Origin: an uncultured Pseudohongiella sp.
GTDB taxonomy: Bacteria > Pseudomonadota > Gammaproteobacteria > Pseudomonadales > Pseudohongiellaceae
Reading direction: 5' to 3'
Assembly (NCBI GenBank): GCA_902537815.1
Contig: CACBCS010000007.1
Location: 1 to 64,000, forward strand
DNA length: 64,000 nucleotides
The stretch's first letter is position 1, and each line of letters begins with the position of its first letter. Of this stretch, positions 41,688 to 51,440 are shown in pieces. Both the position numbers and the translations under genes were made by a program. The notes under the pieces were generated by a model. It had not been told where the DNA came from and searched no databases. It worked only from the letters and a program-made list of their open reading frames with translations.

Positions 41688-42614
41688 ATGATGGTGGCTT
41701 TTGCGCACTGTCTGTTGTCGCTCCAGGTTAGTGCGCAGCTAGGCGGTTCTTTCCCCTGGCAGTCTGAGCTTTACACTGATCACGAGCTGATTGGTCGCAT
41801 CTGGGACTCGCGGCGTGGACAGTTCGTGACCGATGCAGAACTATGGGACACCCTTCTGGAGTCCAGCTATGTCCTGCTCGGTGAAAAGCACGACAATCCG
41901 GACCACCACGCGCTTCAGTTGAGAGTTCTTCAGGCCCTGATCAGTGCAGACAATGTGGACAAGCTCACCATGGAAATGCTGGACAACTCAGCCAGCGAGA
42001 ATCTGGATGCTTTTCTCGAAACCCGGTTTGAGTCAGAGGAAGCGTTGAAAAACTTTCTGAACTGGGACGATCAGGGCTGGAACTGGGCTTACTATGGAGG
42101 GCTGATTCAGGCAGCTCATCGCGCGAATGTTCCGGTTTCCGCCGGGAATCTGGACGCTGAAACCGTCATGCAGGTCTATTCATCACCCACCACTGCGGAA
42201 ATTGAAGCTGTGTTGGATGCAGAGGTGATGAGCCGCTTACTGGCAGACATTGATGAGAGCCATTGTGGTCTGCTGCCCGAGTCCCAGTTCCCTCCGATGG
42301 TGCGGGTGCAGCAGACTCGAGATCACACCATGGCCCGGAGTCTGTTGCTGGACGAGGGAAAGAACCATGGCCTGGCAGTCTTGATCACTGGTAACTACCA
42401 CGCCCGCAAGGACCTTGGTGTGCCCAATTACCTGATAGCCCAACACCGAGAGCTGGAATGGTCAGATATCCTTTCGCTGGCATTTCTTGAGGTGGTACCG
42501 GGTGAAATGGATCCCCGCGCCTATCTCGATCAGTTCTCAGGCCGCTCAGCCTATGATTTTATCTGGTTTACCCCGGCGGTCAGTAACGCCGATTACTGCG
42601 ACTCTATGCGATAA
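41688..42614 (+). CDS. ChaN-like haem-binding uptake protein (Tiki superfamily)
   Basis: The product shows the ChaN pattern: YVLLGEKHDNPDHHALQLRVLQAL, TMEMLDNSASENLDAF and VLITGNYHARKDLGVPNYL. ChaN is a membrane-associated haem-binding protein related to Tiki/TraB. The listed start (41607) overlaps the cytochrome by 47 bases. I placed it at ATG 41688 (VSAQ-ending signal peptide, GAGGCAGG upstream), though GTG 41679 or ATG 41691 are possible. The position behind a cytochrome c gene fits a haem role. Confidence 0.75.
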   Translation: MMVAFAHCLLSLQVSAQLGGSFPWQSELYTDHELIGRIWDSRRGQFVTDAELWDTLLESSYVLLGEKHDNPDHHALQLRVLQALISADNVDKLTMEMLDNSASENLDAFLETRFESEEALKNFLNWDDQGWNWAYYGGLIQAAHRANVPVSAGNLDAETVMQVYSSPTTAEIEAVLDAEVMSRLLADIDESHCGLLPESQFPPMVRVQQTRDHTMARSLLLDEGKNHGLAVLITGNYHARKDLGVPNYLIAQHRELEWSDILSLAFLEVVPGEMDPRAYLDQFSGRSAYDFIWFTPAVSNADYCDSMR

Positions 42615-42724
42615 CCGCCTAGCAATTTGTGTTTCGCTTTTCCGGACTGCTAGTATCCGCCTCTGATCCCCGGAAAGAGCCCGCCTGAACCTGCGCTTCA
42701 ATTTGGTCGGAAAGATCATCCTCT

Positions 42725-43507
42725 ATGAACAAATACACTTCGATTACTCTGCTGCTGTTTCTGATTAGCGCGCCGCTTAACGCGCAGGTGTTTCCGCAAC
42801 TCGGCGGATCGGAATCCAGCGTCTATGATCTGGCAGAGGAGGAGCTTGGTGAGTTCAATTTTGTCCGCGTTCAGTATGACACCTATTGGGGTGGCGGGTT
42901 TGGTTATGGAACCTGGTCAATCGATTTTCCGGATGCGGACATGAATTTCCTGCGGGGCGTCTCTCGGCTCACCAACATCAAGGTGGAGCGCGATCCTATC
43001 GTACTGCGGTTTGATGATGAGCAGATCTTTGATTATCCATTCCTGTATATGCTGGAAGTCGGGCAGAATGGCGGAATCGTCCTGAGCCCGAAGGAGACAG
43101 AAAATCTCAGAGAGTATCTGTTGCGCGGGGGTTTTCTGTTGATTGATGACTTCTGGGGGCAGCGTCAGTGGGACAACTTCTATGCGGCATTCAGTCAGGT
43201 TTTTCCGGACCGGGAGATCACAGAGCTGAGCCCGGATCACGAAATTTTTCATGTCTATTACGACATCGACGGCCCGCAGATGATCCCCGCACTGTACCGC
43301 TCCGATGAATTTGGTGAGCAGGGTATAGACCGGGCAAGCAACCATGCCATTCTGGATGATTCTGGGCGGGTCATGGTGTTAATCAACTGGAACTCTGATA
43401 TGGGTGATGGCTGGGAGCACACCTACCACCAGGCCTATCCGACTCGCTTTGCAAATAACGCCTACCGGTTAGGGATTAATTATCTGATGTATTCGATGAC
43501 CCACTAA
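42725..43507 (+). CDS. DUF4159-domain protein
   Basis: The 260-residue product has a signal peptide (ITLLLFLISAPLNAQ) and a DUF4159-type domain, YFLYMLEVGQ-like strand followed by NLREYLLRGGFLLIDDFWGQRQWDNF and DREITELSPDHEIFHVYYDIDG, ending in NWNSDMGDGWE...NAYRLGINYLMYSMTH. In other bacteria DUF4159 is found next to MoxR ATPase and DUF58 genes; none is here. Function is unknown. It lies 110 bases after the ChaN-like gene. Confidence 0.82.
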   Translation: MNKYTSITLLLFLISAPLNAQVFPQLGGSESSVYDLAEEELGEFNFVRVQYDTYWGGGFGYGTWSIDFPDADMNFLRGVSRLTNIKVERDPIVLRFDDEQIFDYPFLYMLEVGQNGGIVLSPKETENLREYLLRGGFLLIDDFWGQRQWDNFYAAFSQVFPDREITELSPDHEIFHVYYDIDGPQMIPALYRSDEFGEQGIDRASNHAILDDSGRVMVLINWNSDMGDGWEHTYHQAYPTRFANNAYRLGINYLMYSMTH

Positions 43508-43776
43508 ATGGTCAGTCGGTCGCGCGACCCGCAAGACCGGATTCCCGCAATCAGTCATCTTGTAAATTACTTCATGTTACCGCTTCAGTGGTGTGTCACT
43601 GTTTTGCGTGAGTGCGCGGCAGTGGTCTGCTGACGCTTTAAAGAAGCAAGAACAGCGGAGCGCACAGATGAGAAAGGCTCAGAAGGGCAGAGAGGGCATG
43701 GGAAGAGAAGCGAGAAAAAGCAAAAACCAGGGGTGGAGCGCGTCACGCATTCCCACTCTTTATAGATCAGGTCCAA

Positions 43777-44328
43777 TCAGTCGAACCGGTTGTGATTATC
43801 GACTGGCAGGCCGTCTTCAGAAAGATACCTGCTGATTAACTGCGCATCTTGCTGTACGCACCCCGGGCTCGTCGTATAGATCAGCTCGGCACTGCTTGCC
43901 GCAATCGCGCTGGCGGTTGCAATTGCGTCTTTGAAGTGCTGAATCCGGTTGGGCGGAATACCCTGATTGCGGTAAAAGCCTATCAACAAGTCGATCTGTA
44001 CTGCACTTAAATGCTGCGAAAGAATGACAGCAAATCCGCGTTCAAATTTATGCCAGGCATACTCGCGCGCGTAACAGTTCGCAATGGCGCTGCGGATCAG
44101 GTTAGGCAACTCAAGCCCTGTCTCCATGGCTACGATGCTGGAATAGGTTCGAAGCACTTGGGTGACATGATTTTGGGTTTGCCTGTCGAACTGCTGAGCC
44201 GTGTTGCTGACTCTCAGCAGCACTCTGGCAGATTGCAGGGAATCAGCTTTTGCAGCGCAGGATAAGCAAAATGCGATCGCCGCTGTGGCGCAGAAGAGCC
44301 TGAATCTGGGTTTAGTTACTCTCAACAA
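43777..44328 (-). CDS. DUF2059-like exported protein
   Basis: The 183-residue product has a signal peptide (FCATAAIAFCLSCAAKA) and helical content with FERGFAVILSQHLSAVQIDLLIGFYRNQGIPP, similar to the FYRSP-type helix pair of DUF2059. Confidence in the family is modest. It overlaps the SIMPL gene end by 17 bases and is transcribed after it. A 270-base stretch beyond its end (43508-43776) contains nothing recognisable. Confidence 0.6.
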   Translation of the reverse strand: MLRVTKPRFRLFCATAAIAFCLSCAAKADSLQSARVLLRVSNTAQQFDRQTQNHVTQVLRTYSSIVAMETGLELPNLIRSAIANCYAREYAWHKFERGFAVILSQHLSAVQIDLLIGFYRNQGIPPNRIQHFKDAIATASAIAASSAELIYTTSPGCVQQDAQLISRYLSEDGLPVDNHNRFD

Positions 44329-45087
44329 TTTCGAATATCACAGTCGCGGACATTCGATAGTCTACTTCATCAAATGAAGGCGTAATAGCAGCGTTCGCGG
44401 CGGCCGTTCCTGCCATACCAGCGCTATCGGCTGCGAATTCCATGGCGCGCAGGGGCATCCCTCGGGGCTGGCGCTGCAGATTGCCGTAGAAGAAATTTAT
44501 GGCGCGCAGTTCAATCCCGAGACTCGTTTCGTAGTACGTTTTTTGTGCCATAACGTCTTCGATTGCCAGCTCGCGTACCTGAAGCTCAAACTCTTCTTCG
44601 TCGCTGTGTTCAAATTCGGTGCCGTCAAAAACGACCTCTTCGTGCTCGTCAGCCGCGGCCGCCAGAAACTGCAGGTGTTCCTCACTGCGAGCTTTCACTT
44701 CAAGCCGGGCGGAAACTTCATAGGCATTTGGATTGCGCCCAAGCAGGCCGAATTGCGGCGCGCTGGAGAAACGCGCGTTGTTGATTGCCGCGCCCGGGAT
44801 TCCGGCCGCAGTGAAGCCATCGATCAGCGTATCGCGAAGCGACTGATTCTGACTCATGGCGACAGACATATCTCTGTCCTCGGTTGTGATGAGTAGACTG
44901 ACAGTAGCAACGTCTTTATAGGCATGTAATTCACCTTCACCTGTGATATTGACAGTATGTGGTCTAGGAAAGAGAAACTCGCGTAGTCCCTCTGGTGTCC
45001 AGACAACTGCGCCTGTGCAAGTAAAGCGTTCTGCCAAGCAATTGTGACCACGACAGTCCACAACGTAACCCAAATAGGTGTATTCAT
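44312..45087 (-). CDS. SIMPL (DUF541)-domain protein with an apparent frameshift
   Basis: The body HTVNITGEGELHAYKDVATVSLLITTEDRD...NEVSARLEVKARS is a SIMPL domain of an exported protein. The listed ORF starts at 45316, but its first 109 codons have no signal peptide. In the other frame, ATG 45087 has a perfect GGAGGCAGA ribosome-binding site and encodes MNTPIWVTLWTVVVTIAWQNALLAQAQ, a clean signal peptide. The two parts are joined only by a one-base frameshift around 44955-45020. I give the gene as 44312-45087. It may be a pseudogene, a sequencing error or recoding. Confidence 0.65.
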
Positions 45088-45210
45088 TCTGCCTCCAGGC
45101 CCGTGCTACGAAGTCAGGGATGCGCTCTGCCGGAGCGATAAGTTGTCCCTCACTGATCTGACGCTCGCTGACCTCAAAAAGTTTGTTTTGCCCGGGCAGA
45201 CCGACGCCGT

Positions 45211-45259
45211 TGACTGGGACAGTCAGTAATGACAATATATTGACAACTAGATCTGTCAA
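45211..45259. promoter_or_regulatory. Two inverted repeats between the SIMPL and MarR genes; candidate operator
   Basis: TGACTG-GGA-CAGTCA (45211-45225) and TTGACA-ACTAGATC-TGTCAA (45240-45259) are perfect inverted repeats just before the MarR-family start. MarR regulators usually autoregulate from such sites, so this is the likely binding region. TTGACA in both directions also resembles -35 boxes. Confidence 0.45.
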
Positions 45260-45310
45260 CACGGTCCTCTGTTCGGGGTCTGAGGCGGGTCGTAGCCAAG
45301 GGGGCACAGT

Positions 45311-45748
45311 TTGCACTCACCCAAAAGGGTCCTGTTTCTTGATCTGGTTTTGACGCTGTTCAGGCTGAATGGTCTGCTCATCGCTGAAGGCGATGCGATG
45401 ACCAAAGAACTGGGTCTCACCCACGCTCGCTGGAAAGTCATTGGAGCCATCGCCCTGTCCAGTGCCGGTCTCACGGTCCCCGGAATTGCGCGGGTTCTGG
45501 GTCAATCGCGTCAGGCGGTACAAAGGATCACTGACGTGATGGTGGCTGATGGCATTCTTGTTTACACCGATAACCCCAAGCACAAACGCTCCGCACTGGT
45601 GACTCTGAGTGAGAAGGGGCAGGATACCTACAGTCTGCTGCGCGAAGTTCAGGACCCTTGGGCGATTGAAAACACCGAAGACATTCCAATCGAAGAATTG
45701 GAGACCACACTGCGCCTCGTCAGACGGCTCATCAAAAAATTTAACTGA
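45311..45748 (+). CDS. MarR-family transcriptional regulator
   Basis: The 145-residue product has the MarR winged helix: DAMTKELGLTHARWKVIGAIAL, helix-turn-helix VPGIARVLGQSRQAVQRITDVMVADGIL and wing DNPKHKRSALVTLSEKG. The start is TTG at 45311, with AAGGGGGCAC just upstream; ATG at residue 30 would cut the first helix. It diverges from the SIMPL/DUF2059-like pair and probably controls it or itself through the palindromes at 45211-45259. Ligand is unknown. Confidence 0.85.
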   Translation: MHSPKRVLFLDLVLTLFRLNGLLIAEGDAMTKELGLTHARWKVIGAIALSSAGLTVPGIARVLGQSRQAVQRITDVMVADGILVYTDNPKHKRSALVTLSEKGQDTYSLLREVQDPWAIENTEDIPIEELETTLRLVRRLIKKFN

Positions 45749-45766
45749 GGGGTGATGCCCTGAGCT

Positions 45767-47359
45767 ATGGCTGAAACGACTGCGCCACTGCCACGCCAGC
45801 TATACGAATCAAAAGCGGTTCAACAACTCGATCGTCTCGCCATTAAGCACTTTGATACAACTGGCTTTGAGTTGATGCAGCGCGCGGGAGCGGCCTGTTT
45901 GCAGGCGATGCGCAAGCGCTGGCCGTTAACCAATCACCTGATTGTTTTTGCTGGCGCTGGGAATAACGGCGGCGATGGCTATGTGATTGCCGCTCTGGCC
46001 AAAGACCTCGGCCTTAGCAGTGAAGTGCTTCACCTGTCACCGCCTGACCAGCTTGCTGCAGACGCGTCCAGAGCCTATCAGATGGCGGTGGTCGCCGGTG
46101 CTGAAATACATCCTTATACTGAAGCAGCGTTCGCCATGCGCTGTCATCAGCCGAATACGCTGCTCGTCGATGCGATGCTGGGTACCGGCCTAAGCCGTCC
46201 GGTCAGCGGGGACTATGAGCACGCCATACGAGCGATCAACAGTAGTCAGATGCCTGTCTTCGCAGTTGACGTGCCTTCAGGCTTGAACGCTGATACCGGC
46301 GAGCCTTTTGACGAGGCGATAAGCGCAGCCCAGACGATGACTTTTATTGCGATCAAGCAAGGGCTGCTGACGGGCTCGGCGCTGAACTTTACCGGGGATC
46401 TTTGCTTTGACGATCTCGGTCTGCCTCAGGCACTCTACTCGCATGAGCAGGCGCCGCTCTCCGGAGTCAGACGGATTGATATCCACTCTGTCCTCGGCGC
46501 GTTTTCCCCGCGACCACCCGCTTCCCATAAAGGGAAATTCGGGCATGTCATGGTTATCGGTGGGGACAGAGGTTTTGGAGGAGCGCCACTGATGGCGGCG
46601 GAGGCGAGTTTAAGAAGCGGTGCGGGTCTGGTTTCTGTGGTGACGCGATCAGAGCACAGGGCAGGCTTTCTGGCGCGCAGGCCCGAGCTCATGGTGCATG
46701 GTACGGAAGACCATGATTATGATTTCGGTCAACTGATGCAGCGAGCCTCAGTGCTTGTTATCGGCCCTGGTTTGGGTCTTGGGCCCTGGGGAGAGGAGCT
46801 ACTTCGAATGTCTCTCCAGGCTGCATCGAAGAAGTCACTGCCGGTGATCATTGACGCCAATGCCTTGACCCTTCTTGCCAGAAATTCTGCCGATTATCTG
46901 GCCATAAAAAAAGACACATGGATATTCACCCCGCATCCTGGCGAGGCCGCCAGATTGCTGGATGCAACGGTTTCAGATATCCAGCTGGATAGATTTGCTG
47001 CCATTCGCACATTGCGGGATACATGGGGAGGTAACTGCCTTCTGAAGGGCAGTGGCTCTCTGATCTCAAACGCTGTGGAACCTGATTTGATAAAGCTTTG
47101 CTCCGAGGGCAATGCCGGCATGGCTACAGCAGGCATGGGGGATGTCCTGACGGGCGTGATCGCGGCGCTCCTCGCACAGGGGCTTCCCCTTGATCAGGCG
47201 CTTTCAGCTGCCGTCTGCGTTCACGGGGAAGCAGCGGACCGATGTGCTGGCGCGTCCGGTCAGAAAGGGTTGCTGGCAACAGATCTGTTGCCCCAAATTC
47301 GTCGTCTGCTCAATACTGACCACGTAGGCGGTTTTGAAGGCGGGACCGGGTATGTCTGA
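45767..47359 (+). CDS. nnr: Bifunctional NAD(P)H-hydrate epimerase/ADP-dependent dehydratase
   Basis: This 530-residue fusion repairs damaged NAD(P)H hydrates. The N-terminal epimerase (YjeF_N) has GAGNNGGDGYVIAALAK and VDVPSGLNADTGEP; the C-terminal ADP-dependent dehydratase (carbohydrate-kinase-like) has HVMVIGGDRGFGGAPLMAAEA, TPHPGEAARLLD and GNAGMATAGMGDVLTGVIAALLAQG. It opens the conserved nnr-tsaE-amiB-mutL-miaA-hfq cluster and its end overlaps the tsaE start. Confidence 0.95.
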   Translation: MAETTAPLPRQLYESKAVQQLDRLAIKHFDTTGFELMQRAGAACLQAMRKRWPLTNHLIVFAGAGNNGGDGYVIAALAKDLGLSSEVLHLSPPDQLAADASRAYQMAVVAGAEIHPYTEAAFAMRCHQPNTLLVDAMLGTGLSRPVSGDYEHAIRAINSSQMPVFAVDVPSGLNADTGEPFDEAISAAQTMTFIAIKQGLLTGSALNFTGDLCFDDLGLPQALYSHEQAPLSGVRRIDIHSVLGAFSPRPPASHKGKFGHVMVIGGDRGFGGAPLMAAEASLRSGAGLVSVVTRSEHRAGFLARRPELMVHGTEDHDYDFGQLMQRASVLVIGPGLGLGPWGEELLRMSLQAASKKSLPVIIDANALTLLARNSADYLAIKKDTWIFTPHPGEAARLLDATVSDIQLDRFAAIRTLRDTWGGNCLLKGSGSLISNAVEPDLIKLCSEGNAGMATAGMGDVLTGVIAALLAQGLPLDQALSAAVCVHGEAADRCAGASGQKGLLATDLLPQIRRLLNTDHVGGFEGGTGYV

Positions 47360-47882
47360 ATGCTTCCGGTATCAGGCAAGTGCTGAGTCGGAAACGCTCG
47401 CGATGGCGACCTGCCTTGCGAGGGCGACTTTTCAAGATCCTGGCCTCAGACCAGGGCAACTGGCAGAGTCCGGCTGTCAGAGCACGGGCGCTGTGATTTT
47501 CCTGCAGGGCGATCTGGGTGCAGGCAAAACCACCTTTGCCCGGGGGTTCCTTCGTGGTTATGGCTTTCAGGGCGCGGTGAAGAGTCCTACCTACACCCTG
47601 GTTGAACCCTACGAATTCAAGTACTGCAGCATATATCATTTCGATCTATACCGACTGAGCTCTCCGGAAGAGGTGGCTCATCTCGGCATAGAGGAGTATT
47701 TCACGGACCAGACAATTTGTCTGGTGGAATGGCCGGAACGGGGCAGGGGCTGGTTACCGCTTCCTGACCTTACGATTACCCTCAGCGGGTCAGGGGCAGG
47801 CAGGGAGGTCTGCTGGCAGGGCCATACTCCTAAAGGCTGTAAAGCTGCCGAAAGATTGTGGCAATACCGCCGAAACGTATAG
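47352..47882 (+). CDS. tsaE: tRNA threonylcarbamoyladenosine biosynthesis ATPase TsaE
   Basis: The product has Walker A FLQGDLGAGKTTFARGFL, the conserved SPTYTLVEPY and the HFDLYRL and VEWPERG motifs of TsaE, which with TsaB and TsaD makes t6A37 of tRNA. I use ATG 47352 (MSECFRYQASAESETLAMA), 18 bases inside the listed start, since it gives the normal N-terminus and starts within the nnr stop region. A 38-residue insertion before the P-loop (FQDPGLRPGQLAESGCQS) makes it a little longer than usual. Confidence 0.93.
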   Translation: MSECFRYQASAESETLAMATCLARATFQDPGLRPGQLAESGCQSTGAVIFLQGDLGAGKTTFARGFLRGYGFQGAVKSPTYTLVEPYEFKYCSIYHFDLYRLSSPEEVAHLGIEEYFTDQTICLVEWPERGRGWLPLPDLTITLSGSGAGREVCWQGHTPKGCKAAERLWQYRRNV

Positions 47883-47979
47883 ACAACGCGCCGTGGGTCC
47901 ATGGCGACCTGATTGCCGTGTATTTGGGTGAGATGGGCGCTGGAATCCAGTTTTAAAGTCGGCTTAGAATTTATCAGCC

Positions 47980-49485
47980 ATGAAAGTAAGCAAAGTCATT
48001 AGACAGGGCCTGGTACTGCTGCTGGGTTCATCCGGCATCGGCCTGCAGGCGGCTGAGGTCGTCGACTTGCGTATGTGGCGGGCACCAGATCACACACGCC
48101 TCGTGCTCGATCTCAGCGATACGGTTGAGTACAGCAGCTTTCTTATGGAGGATCCACACCGCTTCGTTGTCGATATTAAGTCTTCGTTTACAGATCTCAG
48201 CTTTAACGGTTTGGACTTTTCTGACAGCCCTATCTCAGGGATCCGCAGCGGCGTGCGAAATGGTGACTCACTGCGGATAGTGCTTGATCTGACCAGCGCC
48301 GTTGAGCCGGAAACCTTCAGCCTGGCGCCCAACAGCGAATTCGGTGAGCGTTTGGTGCTGGACCTCTACGATAAAACGGGTAGTCAGCAGAGCCAGAGCG
48401 CTAATCTGCCCGAAATCCAGACAGGAAGTGAGGCACGTCGCGACATAGTCGTGGCAATCTCAGCGGGTCACGGGGGTGAGGACCCGGGCTCTATCGGCTA
48501 TGACGGAAGGATTAAAGAAAAGAACGTCACGCTGGCAATCTCGCAGGCACTGTACGAGCGTCTGCAAAAATTGCCAGGCTACAAGCCGGTGATGATCAGA
48601 GAAGGCGACTACTATGTCGAACTGAAGCGTCGGCCTGAAATAGCACGCCAGAACCGCGCTGATCTGTTTGTTGCCATTCATGCAGACTGGTATCGCAACA
48701 GTCGCGCGCGCGGAGTGACTGTGTACGCTCTGTCCGGCGATCGCGCCGATCGCGAAAATTCTGCCAGAGTCGCTGAGAAAGAGAACAGCGCTGATCTGCT
48801 GGGTGGCGTTGGGGGAGATCTGGCTCTGGGCGAGCTTGATGACGACGTCGCATTGACACTGGTTTCGCTGCAAATGGCTTGGAGTATGGAGCAGAGTCTG
48901 ATGGCAGGCACCAGCATATTGGACAGCCTGGCCGGGGTTACCCGCATCCGTAAAACGAAAGTGCAGCAGGCCTCACTCCAGGTGCTCAACTCCCCAGACA
49001 TTCCCTCCATCCTGATCGAAACGGGTTATCTGACCAATCCCGAGGAAGCCCAGCGGCTGAGCAACAGGAATTTTCAGGAAAGAATGGCCTTTGCGATTGC
49101 AGATGGCGTGGCCAATTATTTCTACGAAGCGCCGCCGGACGGCACGCTGGTTGCCTGGCTGAAGGCAAACGGCGTTATACCGACATCTTATACGGTCAGG
49201 CGTGGCGATACGCTGTCTGAAATCGCAGAGCAATTTTCACTCAGCGTAACTGAACTCAAGTCGATTAACGGCTTGCAGGGTAATAAGATTCAGATAGGCC
49301 AGGAGCTTGAACTTCCGGCTAGTGACTCTTCGCTCACTTCCGAACACAAAATTCAGCGCGGTGAGACCCTCTCCGAGATTGCGCAATTTTACCGGGTCAG
49401 TCTTGCTGACCTCAGGGCAGCCAACAATTTGCGCGGCGATCGCATTTTGATCGGGCAGACACTGATTATTCCGTCAGCCCGATAG
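47980..49485 (+). CDS. amiB: N-acetylmuramoyl-L-alanine amidase AmiB
   Basis: The 501-residue exported protein has a signal peptide, an AMIN domain (about 25-135), an Amidase_3 zinc domain (SAGHGGEDPG, IREGDYYVEL, AIHADWY, IPSILIETGYLTNPEEAQ) and two C-terminal LysM repeats (YTVRRGDTLSEIAEQF; HKIQRGETLSEIAQFY). It cleaves the amide bond between muramic acid and the stem peptide during daughter-cell separation. The tsaE-amiB-mutL order is conserved in gammaproteobacteria. Confidence 0.95.
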   Translation: MKVSKVIRQGLVLLLGSSGIGLQAAEVVDLRMWRAPDHTRLVLDLSDTVEYSSFLMEDPHRFVVDIKSSFTDLSFNGLDFSDSPISGIRSGVRNGDSLRIVLDLTSAVEPETFSLAPNSEFGERLVLDLYDKTGSQQSQSANLPEIQTGSEARRDIVVAISAGHGGEDPGSIGYDGRIKEKNVTLAISQALYERLQKLPGYKPVMIREGDYYVELKRRPEIARQNRADLFVAIHADWYRNSRARGVTVYALSGDRADRENSARVAEKENSADLLGGVGGDLALGELDDDVALTLVSLQMAWSMEQSLMAGTSILDSLAGVTRIRKTKVQQASLQVLNSPDIPSILIETGYLTNPEEAQRLSNRNFQERMAFAIADGVANYFYEAPPDGTLVAWLKANGVIPTSYTVRRGDTLSEIAEQFSLSVTELKSINGLQGNKIQIGQELELPASDSSLTSEHKIQRGETLSEIAQFYRVSLADLRAANNLRGDRILIGQTLIIPSAR

Positions 49486-49570
49486 GCCTCAGTCTTGTCC
49501 TGGCGACAGGCTCCGCATTTCCTGCTGCAGCTTAGTGCTACAATGAGCACTCTATGTCGGACTGTCGCGT

Positions 49571-51406
49571 ATGAATCGGATTAACCTGCTAAGTCAGCGC
49601 CTGGCGAACCAAATCGCAGCTGGAGAGGTGGTAGAGCGTCCTGCCTCTGTGGTGAAGGAGCTGTTGGAGAACAGCCTTGACTCTGAGTCGACCCGTCTTG
49701 ACATCGATATCGAGCAGGGCGGCGTCAAATTGATCCGGATCCGGGATAACGGTGCAGGGATTCTGAAAGAAGATCTCCCGCTGGCCTTGAGCAGGCACGC
49801 CACCAGCAAGATTCGGGAATTGACGGATCTGGAGACGATTGCCAGTTTGGGGTTTCGAGGCGAAGCTCTGGCCAGTATCAGTTCTGTCTCCCGCTTGACC
49901 TTGCAATCCCGGGCGCAGGTGGCAGAAGACGAACTCGCCTGGCAGGTGCAAGCTGAAGGTCAGGAGATGCTTGCAGAGGTTACGCCGGTATCTCATCCCC
50001 ACGGAACCACTGTTGAAGTCCGAGATCTGTTTTTCAACACACCCGCCCGCCGAAAATTCCTCCGCACTGAAAAAACTGAATTCGCCCGAATTGAAGAAAC
50101 GGTTAAACGCCTGGCCTTGAGTCGATTCGATGTGCAGTTCACTGTGAATCATAATCAAAGAGCCATCCATCAGTTACAGGCAGCCCGCAGTGAATTCGAA
50201 AAGCAGCGACGGGTTTCTCTGGTGTGCGGTCCCGCATTCGTTGAGAGTTCAGTGTCAGTGGACGTTGAGCGCGCTGGCCTGCGACTTTGGGGCTGGGTCA
50301 GTTTGCCGACCTTTTCACGCTCGCAGGCAGATCTGCAGTACTTTTACGTCAATGGGCGAATCATACGGGACAAGCTGGTTGCGCATGCGATAAAGCAGGC
50401 CTATCGGGATGTGCTGTTCCATGGCAGACATCCTGCCTATGTGCTCTATCTTGAACTGGCCCCCGCTACGGTTGACGTAAATGTGCATCCCACCAAACAT
50501 GAGGTGCGTTTTCGAGACAGCCGTCTGGTCCATGATTTTCTGTTCAGCGCGCTTTATAAAGCGCTGGCAGAGGTGAGGCCGGGAGATCAGATCCCCAAAG
50601 ACATGGAGCCTGCTCATGAGCCTGTACCCGGCTGGCCAGGCGTTCATTTGGAAGCGACGGGTCAAATTCAGGCTCAGGATGCGCTTTCGCTCGGCGGGCC
50701 GGGACCCTCGAATCATTACTCATATCAGCAGGTGCGTGATAACGGGTGGCAACCGCCCCAGTATGCTGACAGGCTTGCTCACAAGAATGCCCTGACAGAG
50801 CTTTACCAGACCGACGCAGAGATTCCACCGCTTGGATTTGCGCTTGCCCAGCTCCACGGAATTTACATTCTGGCCCAGAACAAGGACGGGCTGATTATTG
50901 TCGATATGCATGCAGCCCATGAACGTATCACCTATGAAAGAATGAAAACTGCGGCCTCGGCCGAGCAGCTGAAGATGCAGCCTCTGCTGGTCCCGGTTTC
51001 ACTGGCGATATCCCAGGCCGAGGCCGACTGTGCCGAGGAGCAGCACCAAATGCTGCTGAGGTTGGGCATTGAGCTGGAGCGGGTGGCCGCAGAATCAATT
51101 GTGGTGCGTCAGGTGCCGGCACTGCTCAAAGATTCCAATGTCGAGCAACTGGTTCGTGACGTGCTATCTGATGTGCTGGAATTCGGCAGCAGCGAACGTA
51201 TCCAGGCTCATCAAGATGATCTGCTCTCGACCATGGCCTGCCACGGTTCGGTGCGCGCTAACAGGCAACTCACCATTCCGGAAATGAATGCTCTGCTGCG
51301 TGATATGGAAGCGACGGAACGCTCCGGTCAGTGCAACCACGGTCGTCCAACCTGGGTTTACCAGAGTCTGGATGCCTTAGACAAGCTGTTCCTGCGCGGA
51401 CAGTAA
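49571..51406 (+). CDS. mutL: DNA mismatch repair protein MutL
   Basis: The 611-residue product has the GHKL ATPase N-domain ([47 protein letters not shown]) and a C-terminal dimerisation domain. The motif [12 protein letters not shown] (Asp-x-His-Ala-x2-Glu-x4-Glu) and the zinc-site CNHGRPT are present, so this MutL should have endonuclease activity, as in organisms without MutH. No mutH is in the window. The ATG at 49571 is 86 bases after amiB. Confidence 0.96.
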   Translation: MNRINLLSQRLANQIAAGEVVERPASVVKELLENSLDSESTRLDIDIEQGGVKLIRIRDNGAGILKEDLPLALSRHATSKIRELTDLETIASLGFRGEALASISSVSRLTLQSRAQVAEDELAWQVQAEGQEMLAEVTPVSHPHGTTVEVRDLFFNTPARRKFLRTEKTEFARIEETVKRLALSRFDVQFTVNHNQRAIHQLQAARSEFEKQRRVSLVCGPAFVESSVSVDVERAGLRLWGWVSLPTFSRSQADLQYFYVNGRIIRDKLVAHAIKQAYRDVLFHGRHPAYVLYLELAPATVDVNVHPTKHEVRFRDSRLVHDFLFSALYKALAEVRPGDQIPKDMEPAHEPVPGWPGVHLEATGQIQAQDALSLGGPGPSNHYSYQQVRDNGWQPPQYADRLAHKNALTELYQTDAEIPPLGFALAQLHGIYILAQNKDGLIIVDMHAAHERITYERMKTAASAEQLKMQPLLVPVSLAISQAEADCAEEQHQMLLRLGIELERVAAESIVVRQVPALLKDSNVEQLVRDVLSDVLEFGSSERIQAHQDDLLSTMACHGSVRANRQLTIPEMNALLRDMEATERSGQCNHGRPTWVYQSLDALDKLFLRGQ

Positions 51407-51440
51407 TGACAGACCCGGCGACTTTACAGGAGCTTTATCC

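Noticed and set aside
45088-45316. N-terminal extension of the SIMPL ORF
   Set aside because: It has no signal peptide and covers palindromic operator-like DNA; the alternate-frame start at 45087 is much better supported.
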